Position numbers and translations under genes: made by a program. From NCBI GenBank assembly GCA_001643675.2, contig LSRY02000053.1, positions 473,501-537,500 of the forward strand: 64,000 nucleotides of DNA. Reading direction: 5' to 3'. Shown here one piece after another: positions 31,395 through 43,400 of this stretch. The first letter of the stretch is position 1, and every line of letters starts with the position of its first letter. Below the pieces are notes generated by a model. It had not been told where the DNA came from. It saw only the letters and a list, made by a program, of their open reading frames with translations, and made no database searches. This DNA comes from Monocercomonoides exilis (Eukaryota > Preaxostyla > Oxymonadida > Polymastigidae).

Positions 31395-33227
31395 TTGGGA
31401 AAGGAGAAATCCCTGTATGGAGAAACAAAGTCTCGAAGGAATCATTTAGAGAAGACAGGAGTATTCAACCCTTTTGAGCACCAGAGTCAAGAAGCCCAAC
31501 AAGCCTTTTCAGAGATGATCAAGAAGCAACTGGAAACAAATATCATCAAGCCGATTCAGGAGAAGGATGTGAAGCATTTGAATCCAGTGTTTGCAATCAG
31601 AAAGAAAGACGGTGGCTGGAGGCAGATCGTGGATTGCCGAAGACTCAACAATGCAATCAAGACGATTTATAACAAGCAAGAAGACCACAGAACAGTGGAG
31701 AAAATTATACAAGAAAATGACTACGCAGTCACAATAGACTTGAGCCAAGCTTATTATCTTATAAAAGTCAGCGAAGAATTATCGCCATTCCTTTCGTTCG
31801 TTTTCAAAGGAAAATACTGCGCTTTCCACGGAATGCCTATCGGATACAAAGATGCACCTCGAACGTTCACAAAAGTGATGAAGAAAGTCCAAAAATACAT
31901 GAGGGAGGAATGGAACGTGAGAGCCATTGCATACCTGTACGATATTGTTCTTCTACATCAAGACCCGCGGGAACTGAATATTATTGTGGAGAAAACTCTA
32001 ACGATGTTCAACAAACTGGGACTATTGGTCAATTCAGAAAAATGTCATTTAATTCAAAGTCAGCAGTTCAAATTTTTGGGCTTCCAATGGGATACCAATC
32101 AGTTTGTGGTACAGATAGAGGAATCGAAGAAAACCGAACTGATGAAAGAGTTCCAGAAATGGAGGATGATTGCCCAGCACATCAGAGTTGTTCTGATAAA
32201 GAAGCTCGCCTTGTCAATTCTGAAACTTAATGCAACCAGATTCGTGTATCAAGAAGCCTCCCTGAATTTGTCACAACTGTACAAACTCCTAAACAAAGCT
32301 TTGAGTCTGAATGGATGGAAAGGGAAAATGCGCGTAAATGCATAGATAACAAATTGCCAAATGAAATGGAGCGAAAGGCTGAAAGAGAACAAACCATGGA
32401 AATTGAATCCAGTGTTTCGACCAGAAGCAATTCTGACGACAGATGCATCAGGGTTTGCCATAGGCGCAACACTAAAAGTCAACAATCAAATGCTGGACTT
32501 TCACAAACCTCTTCCACCTCCAGTCAGAAACCAAAGTTCAAATTGCAGAGAGCTATTTGCAATAAATCAAGCCATCGCGCATTCCTCAAATTCCATTCGA
32601 AATCAAGAAATATGAAATCTGCTTATTCGATCAGACAACACAACAGCAGTTTGCAAGCTGAATCGATGGGGATCGGGTCCGAATCTCAGAACCCTTCTGA
32701 AGAAAATATGGAATCAAACCGAAGCGCTGAAAGTTGTCGTGAGATCTTGACATATTCCTGGAGAGAAAAACGTCAGAGCAGATGGACTATCGAGATTTGC
32801 CATAGAAGGACATTACGAAGTCGAACAAGAAGCACTCGAAGAGATCACCAATCAGCTTCAGATGCACATCACACTCGATGCCTTCGCAACAAAAGAAAAC
32901 ACAAAATCAACGAGTTGGTGCGGACCAGGAAGCAATCGAAGTCAAGACTGTTAACAAATTTCATGGAGAAACGAGACGGTTCTTGCGCATCCACAAGTTC
33001 CTTTGAGACAAACAGTGATCTTAAAAGAAGCGATGGAGAAAGCTCAAGTTCTTCTTCTTTTTTTCGATTGGAAGGGTCAGATATGGGAACCTCTTCTGAA
33101 CAACACAAATCACATCTCTTGGACATGGAGGAGAATTGAGGAGATTATCAAGGAAGGAAGATGGATGAAGCTGATGAATGCAACGCTTCCTCCAGGGAGA
33201 CTGAGGATATGCTTAATCAATCCATAA
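31395..33227 (+). pseudogene. reverse transcriptase / RNase H of DIRS 2
   Basis: A single reading frame broken only by nonsense codons (TAG at 32343-32345, TGA at 32613-32615 and further stops near 32750 and 32950). RT motifs: KKDGGWRQIVDCRRLNN, VTIDLSQAYYLIKV, PIGYKDAPRTF, and YLYDIVLL where YxDD is expected, so one of the two paired catalytic Asp residues is Tyr. RNase H follows (ILTTDASGFAIGATL, NCRELFAI, LLIRSDNTTAV) and the DIRS-type tail (HIPGEKNVRADGLSRF, LDAFATKEN). The enzyme cannot work as written. Confidence 0.85.
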
Positions 33228-33274
33228 CAGAAAAGGGAGAATCGTGGTGGAACGAGATTCTCGCATAAAGAAGC

Positions 33275-33883
33275 ATGTCACGTGAACTGGCCGAAGAGCG
33301 CAAAAACAGCGTCGTAAGTGCCACATGGATGGGATACACTTATGGTTTCGCGCATTTCAAATACTTGTGGGGTCGAGTGAAAATTCACAATCCAAAATCA
33401 AACAAACTATTTCTGAGCACTTTAACATACGATCCTTTGAAATCCCGAGCAATTCGAAAAGCAGCCAGCGAAATGATGAAAGATGCAAGAATCTCTTCGA
33501 ACTACAGCCCATACACATTGAAACACGCCTCGATATCGGCCTTAACAATGGCAGGAACTCCAGTCGAACAGGTGGCAAAATTCGCAAGATTATCCCCCAG
33601 AAGCAACACAATGATCAATCATTATTTAAAATCCAACATTTCAAATCATATGGCACAGATAATTTCATCGAATCAGGAGACAAAGGAAGCAATTCAACAG
33701 CCTTCCACAACTCCTCCATCCACATCCACACCAGACGAAAACGATTCCATTATTCCCATCAATCAACAATCACGTTTGCCAGAAGGCCATGAAACAGAGA
33801 AAGCAAGAGAAGAGATCTCACAACCAGACCGTATTGAAGAACCAGAAGATAATGAGTCTCAATCCATCCACGAAAAGCAATAA
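33275..33883 (+). pseudogene. internally deleted tyrosine recombinase of DIRS 2
   Basis: Open frame of 202 codons. Residues 11-30 (NSVVSATWMGYTYGFAHF) match the N-terminal SAM-like start of the DIRS 1 recombinase. The frame then jumps from KYLWGRV straight to the late catalytic region YTLKHASISALTMAGTPVEQ and RLSPRSNTMINHYLK, whose Tyr is the likely nucleophile. The middle of the domain, containing ACRFRELAQL with the first catalytic Arg in element 1, is absent. The C-terminal 70 residues are Pro/Ser/Glu-rich. Although open, it should be inactive. Confidence 0.75.
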
Positions 33884-34035
33884 AATGCCACGACCAATGA
33901 AAACGAGAAAGACGATAATGAAATCATCGAAGAAAAATTCATCCAGTTTATTATTAGAACAAGATCACAGAGACAAAAAGAAATGATGGAAAGAGAAAAT
34001 TCAGAAAGAAATCCATAACGCCCAATTATTACTAA

Positions 34036-34136
34036 CTCTCAGATCGAAGAGAAGAAAGTGAATGAATGTTTTCTTGTAAATCAAAATGCTTGCGTTTTGA
34101 TTGAAAAAGAAAATATGAAATTCACTTTCTTCTCTT
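34036..34136 (+). repeat. DIRS 2 internal complementary region
   Basis: Complement of the left terminus (CTCTCAGATCGAAGAGAAGA ... GCGTTTTGATT) abutting the complement of the right terminus (GAAAAAGAAAATATG ... TTCTCTTC). Confidence 0.85.
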
Positions 34137-34304
34137 CACCCACCGCGTATTCTCTCCCACCCTGTGAAGAAAGTCTTTACAAGCTCCAGATGCAATCCCA
34201 ACCCAAAACCCATTTTGAAACCCATTTCACCTTTTTCTCTTCAAGCGCAATTTGTATTCTCACGCGCATTTTCCTCACTTCACTTTTTTAAATCAGATTC
34301 GCTT

Positions 34305-34374
34305 GGATGACTGACCCTTAAGTGATACTCTCAGATCGAAGAGAAGAAAGTGAATGTCAAATTTTCTTTTTCAA
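34305..34374 (-). repeat. DIRS 2 right inverted terminal repeat
   Basis: TGACTGACCCTTAAGTGATA and following bases are the inverse of 30373-30422; ends in ATTTTCTTTTTCAA. Confidence 0.85.
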
Positions 34375-34743
34375 ATAAAAGAATTTTGATGATTCTGCCA
34401 AGATATGGCTTTATTTTGGAAAAGTCAATAAATAAATAAATAAATAAATAAAAATATTAATAAATTCTATAAATAATTGCCAAACATTTTATCAGAATAA
34501 AATAAGAATGGAAAACCTCAAACTTCAATAAAAAATTAAAATAGTGATTGGAATAACAGTGAGCAAGCAAATCTTAAAAATTGTCAAGTCAAAGAAAAAA
34601 TGAAGGAAGGAAGGAAAAGAAAGATAGAGAAAGAAAGAGAAAAGAAAAAGAAAGAAATGCAGAACTTAGAATGATTTGATGAATATACAAATTAGTGAAT
34701 AAGCATTCAACTTTCTGTATCAACAGAATGGCATCTTCATTTG
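34375..34743. other. spacer downstream of GTPase gene
   Basis: AT-rich 3' flank of the minus-strand GTPase gene with a short (AAAT)n run at 34430-34455 and a purine stretch at 34600-34660. No gene seen. Confidence 0.5.
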
Positions 34744-37158
34744 CTATTTTGACTTTTCGTTTTCTTCTTTCAATGAGCATTCTTTGAACTCTTCTAAATA
34801 CCCTTTGCACTCGAACACTTCATCCAAAATGAGGAATATTTCGTCAACGGCATCTGAAACAAGCCTCGGATCATATTTGTCATTAACTTTCAGATCAATT
34901 TTATTTCTATATTTTTCTGCAATCTCAATGCTCTCCATTGCATCAATAAACTTTGCAATAATCTTAAAATTCTCATTTGGCTGCAACACGTAAGATAAAT
35001 CCAGTTCCTTCTTTTCCATTTTTGATTCGCTCAAAGACTTTGAAGATTCTTCCATTGCTTGTCTGCTCTCAGATGCACTTAAATCTGATGCCGTTGCAGA
35101 TGAAGATGGAGTTGTTGAAGAAGAAGCTTCATTGTCAAAATTTGTTTCTTCTGCCTTTTCTCTTTTCGCTTCATTGATATATGACTCTGGAATAAATATT
35201 CTTGCAAAGTTGTACAACTTCTTCATCAGATCCACATTTTCCTCCCATTTCTTGTCGCTTTCCTCGCAAAATGAAGAATAAGTTCTCAACTTTGATGATT
35301 TGTTTTTCCAATTTTCTTCAATGTTTTTCAACTTTTCAATCATTTTCTCCTTTTCATTTTTTTCTTTTTCCTTCTCTTGCTTTTCATCATCTATTTTTTG
35401 GTTTTTTTTTATTTTGTCAAATAGATCTTCCAAATGAGAGTGCATCGTATCTTCATGATCCATTTTTAGTTTTATTTTTTGATCAATGTTGATTTGATAT
35501 TCCTTAATCTTCTGAGCATTTGATGGAACATCTCTCATTGGTGCAGATAGTTCAATTTTTCCTTCGCATACACTTGTGTCATTATCGCAGAAGGTAGCTA
35601 AACCAAATGTGAAAATTTTACAAGCGTCATTTATTATCTCATAACCAGCACTTGGTGCTCTAAATAGACCTTGCAACTTTCCATCTTTGATGCACAGCTT
35701 TTCATTCTCATCGTTGAATGTGTAATATCCAAGATTGGGTTTGTATGTTGTGTTCGGAACATTGATTTTCTTGTAAATTCTGTGCACATTTGACGAGAAA
35801 TGACTGTGCTCGTAAAATTTAATTGTTTCGTATATAACTGGTTCATCTTTGTCAAGCACTTTAATGTCATTTTGATATTTTTTTATTTCTTCATAACATT
35901 TTTCGATAATAGCTTTTTCATTTTTAATCTTTGTCTCTAATGAGTCAATTGAAATGATATTCAGTTTCTCCAAAGTTTTTTCAATTTTGTGCAAATCTGT
36001 GGAAGTATCCGAATATGATTTGTGTGCCTCTTGAGCAAGTCCTTCGCAAGCATCTGCAATGTCGTTCAAAATATTTGGAATTCGTTGTCTTCCTCTCATT
36101 GCTAATGCCAGCCAATAATACTTATTTGCCATTGCTGTGATTGAATCTATAAATATATCATAATACTTTGAGTTAAATTCAACATTCACATCGCAAGGAT
36201 CCCTGTAATTATTCAAATCCTCAATCTTTTCAATAATTCGTTCAACAGAGCAAGCTAATGTTGGATCATAATAAAGCAGTCTGCCTTCATCAATTGCCTT
36301 GTCCCATTGATGAATGATATGCAAATCATTCAAGCCGATTCTTGCTTCTTCTGCTTCCTTTCCCGTCGCTCCTTTTTCTTTGCGCAAAAGTGTTTCAATA
36401 ATTTGTTCAAGTGTCATGCTTGATGATACCTCAGAAAAGCGTTTGACAACTTTTTCTATTGTGACTTTTTTGAGTTCTCGAACATTCTCAACCAAAAGAT
36501 CTTGAGCTTCTTTTGTTATCCTTATTGCATCGTCTTGAGTGTCTTCATTCTGATAGTTCTCTTTCATGTTTTTGAAAATTTTCTTTTGCATTATCTGGTA
36601 CTCTTTGCATTTGTTTGCGAGGAACAAAATTGGAATATCCCGAGTTCTGCATTTCTTGTTCAGTATTTCCAAATCAGCATGTGCCTTTGTCAAATTGCTG
36701 TAATTTTCAAATTCTGTGATATAAACTACCATCACTTTTTTCGCATATTTGTGATAAAACTGTAAGATCAATGTGCTGAGCACATCTTCAGCGATATCTA
36801 ATTCTTCTCCTAAGAATCCACGCGTATCAAGCAAGGTATTTTTATTGTTCAGATCGTACGCTTCGGGCAAAACAGTTTTTGCAATTGTTCCGTCTCCCAT
36901 TGCTGCTGTTTTCTCTAAATGTGTTTTTGCAACAAGTTTTCCTTTGTCGTCCTCTTTCATTTTCATACCTCTCAGTCTGTTTATTAACGTGCTTTTGCCC
37001 ACTTGACTTCTTCCAAAGAAAAATGCAAGATTTTCGTATTTTTCAAAATTGCTGCATCCATTGAAATATTCATTCAGGATTTGAAACAAATCTTTCGTTT
37101 CAAAGACATCTTTCCCATCGTGAGTTTTATCGTCTTTTGATCGATCAGTGCGAGACAT
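34744..37158 (-). CDS. large P-loop GTPase with coiled-coil tail (804 aa)
   Basis: Intact single-exon ORF starting MSRTDRSKDDKTHDG and ending NEKSK then TAG. The N-terminal G domain (about residues 40-240) shows G1 GRSQVGKS at 49-56, G3 DTRG at 111-114 and G4 NKCK at 182-185, with a hydrophobic strand VMVVYITEF before G4. The order and spacing fit the TRAFAC GTPases of the AIG1/GIMAP, septin and dynamin-like group. The middle and C-terminal parts are helical and Lys/Glu-rich (DDEKQEKEKEKNEKEKMIEK), a likely coiled coil; a Ser-rich linker lies near residue 690. Such proteins often act on membranes by nucleotide-dependent assembly, but no membrane segment is visible and the exact role is unknown. 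It is the only intact host-type gene inside the island. Confidence 0.85.
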   Translation of the reverse strand: MSRTDRSKDDKTHDGKDVFETKDLFQILNEYFNGCSNFEKYENLAFFFGRSQVGKSTLINRLRGMKMKEDDKGKLVAKTHLEKTAAMGDGTIAKTVLPEAYDLNNKNTLLDTRGFLGEELDIAEDVLSTLILQFYHKYAKKVMVVYITEFENYSNLTKAHADLEILNKKCRTRDIPILFLANKCKEYQIMQKKIFKNMKENYQNEDTQDDAIRITKEAQDLLVENVRELKKVTIEKVVKRFSEVSSSMTLEQIIETLLRKEKGATGKEAEEARIGLNDLHIIHQWDKAIDEGRLLYYDPTLACSVERIIEKIEDLNNYRDPCDVNVEFNSKYYDIFIDSITAMANKYYWLALAMRGRQRIPNILNDIADACEGLAQEAHKSYSDTSTDLHKIEKTLEKLNIISIDSLETKIKNEKAIIEKCYEEIKKYQNDIKVLDKDEPVIYETIKFYEHSHFSSNVHRIYKKINVPNTTYKPNLGYYTFNDENEKLCIKDGKLQGLFRAPSAGYEIINDACKIFTFGLATFCDNDTSVCEGKIELSAPMRDVPSNAQKIKEYQINIDQKIKLKMDHEDTMHSHLEDLFDKIKKNQKIDDEKQEKEKEKNEKEKMIEKLKNIEENWKNKSSKLRTYSSFCEESDKKWEENVDLMKKLYNFARIFIPESYINEAKREKAEETNFDNEASSSTTPSSSATASDLSASESRQAMEESSKSLSESKMEKKELDLSYVLQPNENFKIIAKFIDAMESIEIAEKYRNKIDLKVNDKYDPRLVSDAVDEIFLILDEVFECKGYLEEFKECSLKEENEKSK

Positions 37159-37899
37159 CGTTCTTTGTCAGAAAACAATTATTAATCCCATTAAGTGTCC
37201 TTCAGTTATTTCTGAAAAATGGGCAAAAAATGTTTTGTCTTATCGTTAATCAATAACGTTATTCAAGAAATAAAAAATGAATATGAAAATGTGTTAATCA
37301 ACTTGATAAAAAATTTTTCCTATCAAATTCTTGATCAAACATTGTTTAATAATAAAGGAGATGCGACAATTCAGAGATATAATGGTAAAATTTTAAACTT
37401 TTAACTTGTTGGGATTGAATCAAGAAGATGACTTTTTTTGAATAATGAAGTCTGAACATTTACCAAAACGTTGATTTGTTCAAATAACAGCATGTGAAAA
37501 AGATGAATATTTATTAGTATTTGATCTGAATATTAATTGCTATTATATATGTTTGACAAAATATTGTCCTCTAAACACTTTGATTTTTTATTTTTAAATT
37601 AATACAATTGTGACAAATAAATTGAAGCGAAAATGGAAAAGCAACTGTTGAAAAGAAAAAGTAAACTGAATGTGCGTTTTTCCAACGATTATTTAATTTC
37701 ATCGTGTTTAGCTCAAACGATTATCAAAATTATTTATTGAACAAAAAATAAAAAGAAAACGTCACATTCTGAAAAAATCTATTGTTCCTAGCATTTTGTA
37801 TTTCAAAAGGTCTTTCATCAAAATACAGTAATTCATAATCATTCTTTTTCTCGTATTTCTTTTATCTCGTTCTCATATCAAGCACCATCGCAAACAGCA
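37159..37899. other. intergenic between divergent genes
   Basis: AT-rich sequence upstream of the GTPase gene (minus) and the beta-helix relic (plus), so promoters of both may lie here. A 61-codon frame at 37219-37404 (MGKKCFVLSLINNVIQEIKN) has protein-like character but is short and unassigned. Confidence 0.45.
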
Positions 37900-39066
37900 A
37901 TGAAATCCTCTTCTTCACCCTCCATTCATCCATCTTTCTCCACACACACAATTCCATCGATGGTGTCATTCTCCCCAACCTCAACAGCCCTGCCACTTCT
38001 CTTTTCCTTCAATGCCTCTTTCCTCCACCAAACAAGATCCTCATCAAATGCTGCTGTGGCTCATGTCGGATCTGAATCTCAAAGAAAAACACCTGGAAGA
38101 TTGTCTTCATTCGATGTTGACAGCCATATATTTGAATGGTGTAAATGGAATAATTCTGGAAATGATTCATCTGGTGGTGCACTTTTTGTTAATTGTGCAA
38201 ATGCAAATCTCACAATCACTTCTTGTTCATTCAGCAATTGTTCAACTGGTGATCATGGTGGAGCATTATTTTGCAGATATTTGCAAAATGTCAATTTCAC
38301 AAAATCCAATTTCACAAGTTGTTCAGCCGCTCACAAAGGAGCTGTTTATGTTGGGAATGCTCAAATAAATACTGTTTGGAAGTTCCAGAATACAGAGTTG
38401 AAAATTGTTCAATAGCAAACTGGTGTGGAACTGGTTGGTATTTCTGACTCGATAACATTCCGTCAAATTCTCAATTTCTGCTTTCCAAATGCCAATTCAT
38501 TTCAAATTCTGGTGGTGATTCTGCTGGTTCTTTAACATTTTCTTATCCTCCATAAAATAAACCAAATCAAATTTTCGTTAATGATTGCCTGTTCATCAAT
38601 AACAAATTAACATCTTCTTAGACATATGGATGTGCTGCTATTTTCTTCTATTCAACTTATTCCTGGATGAATGGAATAAAATCCATCACTTTTTGTTTCT
38701 TCGATGGCAACACCGCAACTAATGACAGGTGTAATGATGTGTTTTTCAGTGGAAGCAGCATCTTCCAATCCCCATTCGAGAATTATGGTTCAACAACTCC
38801 ATCAAATAGAGTGTGGAATAATGGACAAGCTGATAATGCTGAATATAATAGCTGGCTCCCCCTCATTGCCCAGAACAAAATCGTTTCTGACAGCGGAACT
38901 GATGCTGATATCTGTGGCAGACAAGGACGGATCCCATGTGCCACCAGCGAATATGCCCTCACTGGCTTCATTTCCCTACTCCAAGATGCCTCTCTCACCC
39001 TCCTCGGCCCCACCTTCGTTTCCTTTCAGATCCTCATCTTCAGCGCTGCTGACGCAAAAATAACAT
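37900..39066 (+). pseudogene. right-handed beta-helix surface protein, broken
   Basis: Coding from 37900 (MKSSSSPSIHPS) reads through beta-helix repeats with the GGALF signature (SGGALFVNCANANLTITSCS, GDHGGALFCRYLQNVNFTKS) to a frame change near 38375. It then continues in another frame (VPEYRVENCSIANWCGTG, then ITFCFFDGNTAT and CGRQGRIPCATSEYALTGFI) with TGA, TAA and TAG stops at about 38445, 38555 and 38620, and ends at TGA near 39068. The second part matches the region of the family where one helix domain ends and the next begins. Intact members are large membrane-anchored surface proteins; here the rest of the C-terminus and any transmembrane segment are missing. Confidence 0.78.
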
Positions 39067-40440
39067 GAAATGATGAACTTTATTTTTTTTCATCATAATT
39101 TTTTTATTTATTAATTTTGAATATTTTCCATTTCATCGAAAATTTCTTGAGATTTCATCTTCTTTTCACCAGAAGTTTATTTCTTTCAAAAATCTTTATT
39201 ATCTGCTCAGATACTAATATTTCTTTGAAATTTCCTCATTTCATTTTTCTTCTTCATCAAATGCAAATTCTGCTGTTGCTTTTAGGAATCATCTATTTCT
39301 TCTCTTCAAAATGCATTTCTTCAATCTTATCAGAAAGCTCTTCAAAGCATTAATTTCCTCAACATTCCGATTTCAACTTGTTCGTATCCGATTAGCGCTA
39401 ATATCTCATACAATTTCTTTTCATATAAGCCTTTTCCTCTTAATTCCTTTTCTTCCTCATTTCACTTTCTGCAATTCACGTGGTTTTGATGTTGTGTAAT
39501 CTGTCGGAGACTTTTTTGGAACCCATCCATTTCATAAAAAGATTTCTCCAATTCTTTTTCTTTTTCATCTGTGTCTCCTTCATTCACTGAAAAAAGGAAT
39601 AAAAAGCATCTTCCTTTTTTTATTTCGCTTCGCCTTATCAGCTTTTCGCGTGAAATAAAGTATCTCTTCTATTATCATATAACTTCAGCTGATATTCTGT
39701 GATAAAATAAATATTTCTTTAGTATTTCTGAAAGGGAATTAATGAAGAGACCTGATACTGAATTAGATGAAACCAAATTGAAATGAAAAAAATTCTTCCA
39801 GATGGCTTTTTTTTCCATCAAAATAATGAATGAAAAATGAAATAAAGGAGTGCTTGGTGAATTGAAGTTGAAAGGAAGAATTGTTAAAAAAAAAACTTTC
39901 GGTTCAATTTAGCTTCTCTGCTGATTGAGTTGAAAAAAAGCATTTAAAGGCTGAAGTTCCAAACCAATGCAAAGTGAGTGAAAATGACATTGGAGGAGTT
40001 GAAGATGGGGTAGTTTGTGGGAAATGACCAGACGCAAAAGAAGTTGAAAAAGAAGTTGATGAAGAAGAAAACAATAAAGAAAATGGGGAAAAGGTGAAGA
40101 AGAAGAAATTATTGAGAGATGAATAATTAGTCAAATAACATTTCTGAAGAAGATGATGAAAATGAATCGTATGATATTGTCAGTTGGCAAAAATATCATG
40201 TTTAATAAGTTGACTTCGAAAGGAATATAAAGCACCAATCACAAATAATATTGGACAATTCTCATCAATTTGTTAATGAAGATAACATCATCAGTTCATT
40301 TGCAAACTTTGTGTGGTTTCATTGCCTTTCTTTTCAAAAACAAAAAATTATGATGTTTGTCTGTTGGCTCAAAAAAAAAAAAATCTGATGAAGTTAATTG
40401 CAATGACGAAGACGAAGATGAAGAAGCAGCAAAAGTTAAG
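39067..40440. other. intergenic, AT-rich
   Basis: No recognisable gene. Short frames only. Minus-strand 39904-40134 is Ser/Phe-rich from CTT-type repeats. A (GAA)n tract at 40450-40590 begins the right arm of the inverted duplication. Confidence 0.45.
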
Positions 40441-43400
40441 GAAAATGAAGAAGAAGAAGAAGAAGAAGAAGAAGAAGAAGACAAAGAAGAAGAAAGAGAA
40501 GAAGAAGAAGAAGAAGAAGAGGAAGAGGAAGAAAAAGAGGAAGAAGAAGAAGAAGAAGAAGAAGTGGAAGAGGAAGAAGAAGAAGAATAAACACAATAAA
40601 TAAACAATATGGAGTTGATAAGGAAGATAATAATTTTCAAACTTTTGTGCTTGAATGATATGATTCTTCGAACTGTGTGATTAAAAGGTATCATATGTCA
40701 ACGAGATTGATGATGACGAAGATAAATCCTGATGAAAATTAATTAAATGAATTGGCTGTGCTTCAACATCGAGGAGGAAGATGGATGGAAAGGTTGGCAT
40801 TCATTCATCAATGTTCATGCAGTGGATGACAGTGCGTCTGAAATGCTTCCTTTGATATTTAAGACACAAAATTCAATGGGTCATACACTGACATAGAAGC
40901 TGAGTGAAACAACGACTTTGTTGAAAAACAAATGAAGAAAACAAAAACCATCAAATCCTCTTTCATCGGCTGCGGTGACAAATAAAACAAACTTCGAATG
41001 ATAATCACATTGCTTGCTCAAAATGGCTGTCTCTTTGAAGAATGAAATCCAGATGCAATTGGCCTGAATGTCGTTCGACTGCCAACAAATATTCGATAAT
41101 TGGATATCTCGTAGTTGGAGTTTCTCCTTTCTTTTGAAGCAAAAACGGAATCAGAAATAGTATTTCGTTACTTTCCATGTCTGCCAGGCACAGTCCGAGA
41201 AATAGGAAAACATTATTAATAAAATTGACATTTTGAGGTTCTCCTTTTTTTCATTCAATTCTTGCCTTTTTTTGTGATAAATATCCTTCCCTCGATATTG
41301 CCAGTTGCTTTTCTTTCCAAAAAATACCACAAACCACTCTCCCTGCATTAAATTCCAAAATTCTACATTGTTTTGTGCAGATTTTGTCCTTCACAGAATT
41401 CCATCCTCTTCTGTCTTCATTCAATAAAATAACAATCGAATTTGTTTTCATCTCTTGTTCCAACTAAAAATCATGTATCTTGCGTAACTTCATTTATTTT
41501 CCAATGCCTATATAATAATCAGCTCCATTCTCATCGTTATGCTGAAAAGATAAGATTGGTCATATGAGCAATAACTCATATTCCTGAACTTTGGAAAGGA
41601 TACAGACGGAAATATCTTCACTATCAATGGAACAATATAAAATACATACATAACATCTTTTTGTGTTATTGATGAAATTGTTGTGTTTCACTTGGCCATC
41701 CAATTTCAAAATTTATTTCACAAAAATTAAAAAATCAATACATCTTTATCTTTGCATGATGTCACCGTTGGAGATATTATAAATGATTCAACAGAATAGA
41801 TTCACTTATTGGTTTCTGATTTTTCATTCAGAAAAGCTTTTCCCAATAATATTTTCAGATCATAGAATCCAATGCAACAAACAGAAAAAGATCAAGTGAT
41901 TCTTTTCCATAATAACTGTGCAGAATGTCAATGTCTAGAAGAAGAGCGTTCACAGATATATTCTATGACAGTTTCAAGATTTTATTTCGCCACAATTTTC
42001 TTTAATTGACAAATGCGAATTCAATGTGAATGATAAAAATGCTGTTGTTTTTTGAATGCATTGCACTGGAGGGAAAAAAACAGAGTATGATTATCACTGC
42101 TTGCTTCAATGGTGCGCAATTGTTGCGCTTTGCATTCTTCATGATTCTATTTCTTCTTTTTTAAGAATTGTTTTCCAAAATTGAGCATTGCAATGAGGAT
42201 GAACAGAAAGTGAAAATCGTTGAAATGAATGAAATGATGGAAGAGATAGGGGAAAAAGAATTTGATTCGATTATATCAAAAGAAATGTTCAATGAAATAA
42301 ACGAAGTGATTGAAGAAAAGAAAATATTTTTGAGCAATGTTCACATTCTGCTGAAATATGTTTGATATTTCATAGCATCGAAAGATATATGGAACAGTGG
42401 ATTTTATCGCTCTAAATAGTATAAACAAGTTGAAAAGATGATTATTGATGAAAATGAGATGGAAAAAGAGAGTCAAAATGAAAAGCTTCTTGTTGGACTT
42501 TGTGAATGCAATCTTTTGCTAAATTACCAGTTCGATTCGAAATTGCTTTCAATTTGTGTGCCCTGTCTTCTGAATTTTGCATTGAAGAAAGAAGAAAGCG
42601 AGGAAATGCAAAAAGAAGTGGAAATGGCTTTTCTGACTTTGAGTTGCATTGGCGAATATTTTGTCTGAACATTCCTGTTTTTATTTTTTATAAAATTGAT
42701 TTTTAATGATTTTCTTATTTCAAATTAGTTTATCGAACGAAAACTGTATCTGAACAAGCTTATGGAAGTCATCAGATATCATCAAGAGCACCAAAACCTC
42801 ACTCAACTTGCGTTTGAGTCTGCTTGGAAGTTTTTAATAACAGAATTTTTCAACGACAAAAGCCTGGAAGAAGTTTTTGCGGATGAGCTGCATTTTGCAA
42901 GGGATACAAGAAGAGAATTGGAAGAGCTGACAAGAAGTGTGGATTGGAAGAAGAAAGAAGAGGAAATGAACAAAGAAGAAGCGAATGAAGTGCTGGTAAT
43001 CAGGAGATGGGTCAAAGCATTGAAAATTTATATTGACATTTTTCAATTGAGGAATGAAGAATATGTTGGTCTTTTCAGCAAAATTGTCCAGGTTCTTCGA
43101 GCAGCAAAAGGGAATAATGAAGAAATTAGTTCCAAGTGCATTAACTCCTTGAGAAATGAGGCTAATAATCAAGCTTCGAAAGTTAAAGATTTTTTGAAAA
43201 GTGGAGCCGTTGATATTGTTTTACATGAGCTTCATCAGACAACTTTGAAAGACGCAATAGCACGTGAATGTTTTGATTTCTTTTTATTCGATTTCAAAGA
43301 AGTTGAAAGGGAATACAGATAGCTTTAATGATGAAATGAATAGAAAAAAGAGCAAAATGGAATAGTTTGAAAAGTTCGAAGAAGAATACGAAGATGTTAT

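Larger units (their letters stand above)
30336..34374 (+). mobile_element. DIRS-like tyrosine-recombinase retroelement 2
   Basis: Inverted terminal repeats (left 30336-30424, right about 34305-34374) share GAGAGTATCACTTAAGGGTC and its flanks inverted with no mismatch seen. The internal complementary region at 34036-34136 joins the complement of the left end (GTAAATCAAAATGCTTGCGT) to that of the right end (TTGAAAAAGAAAAT). Gag-like, RT/RNase H and recombinase genes lie in order on the plus strand and are homologous to those of element 1, but the termini are unrelated, so it is a separate family. All enzyme genes are inactive. Confidence 0.88.
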
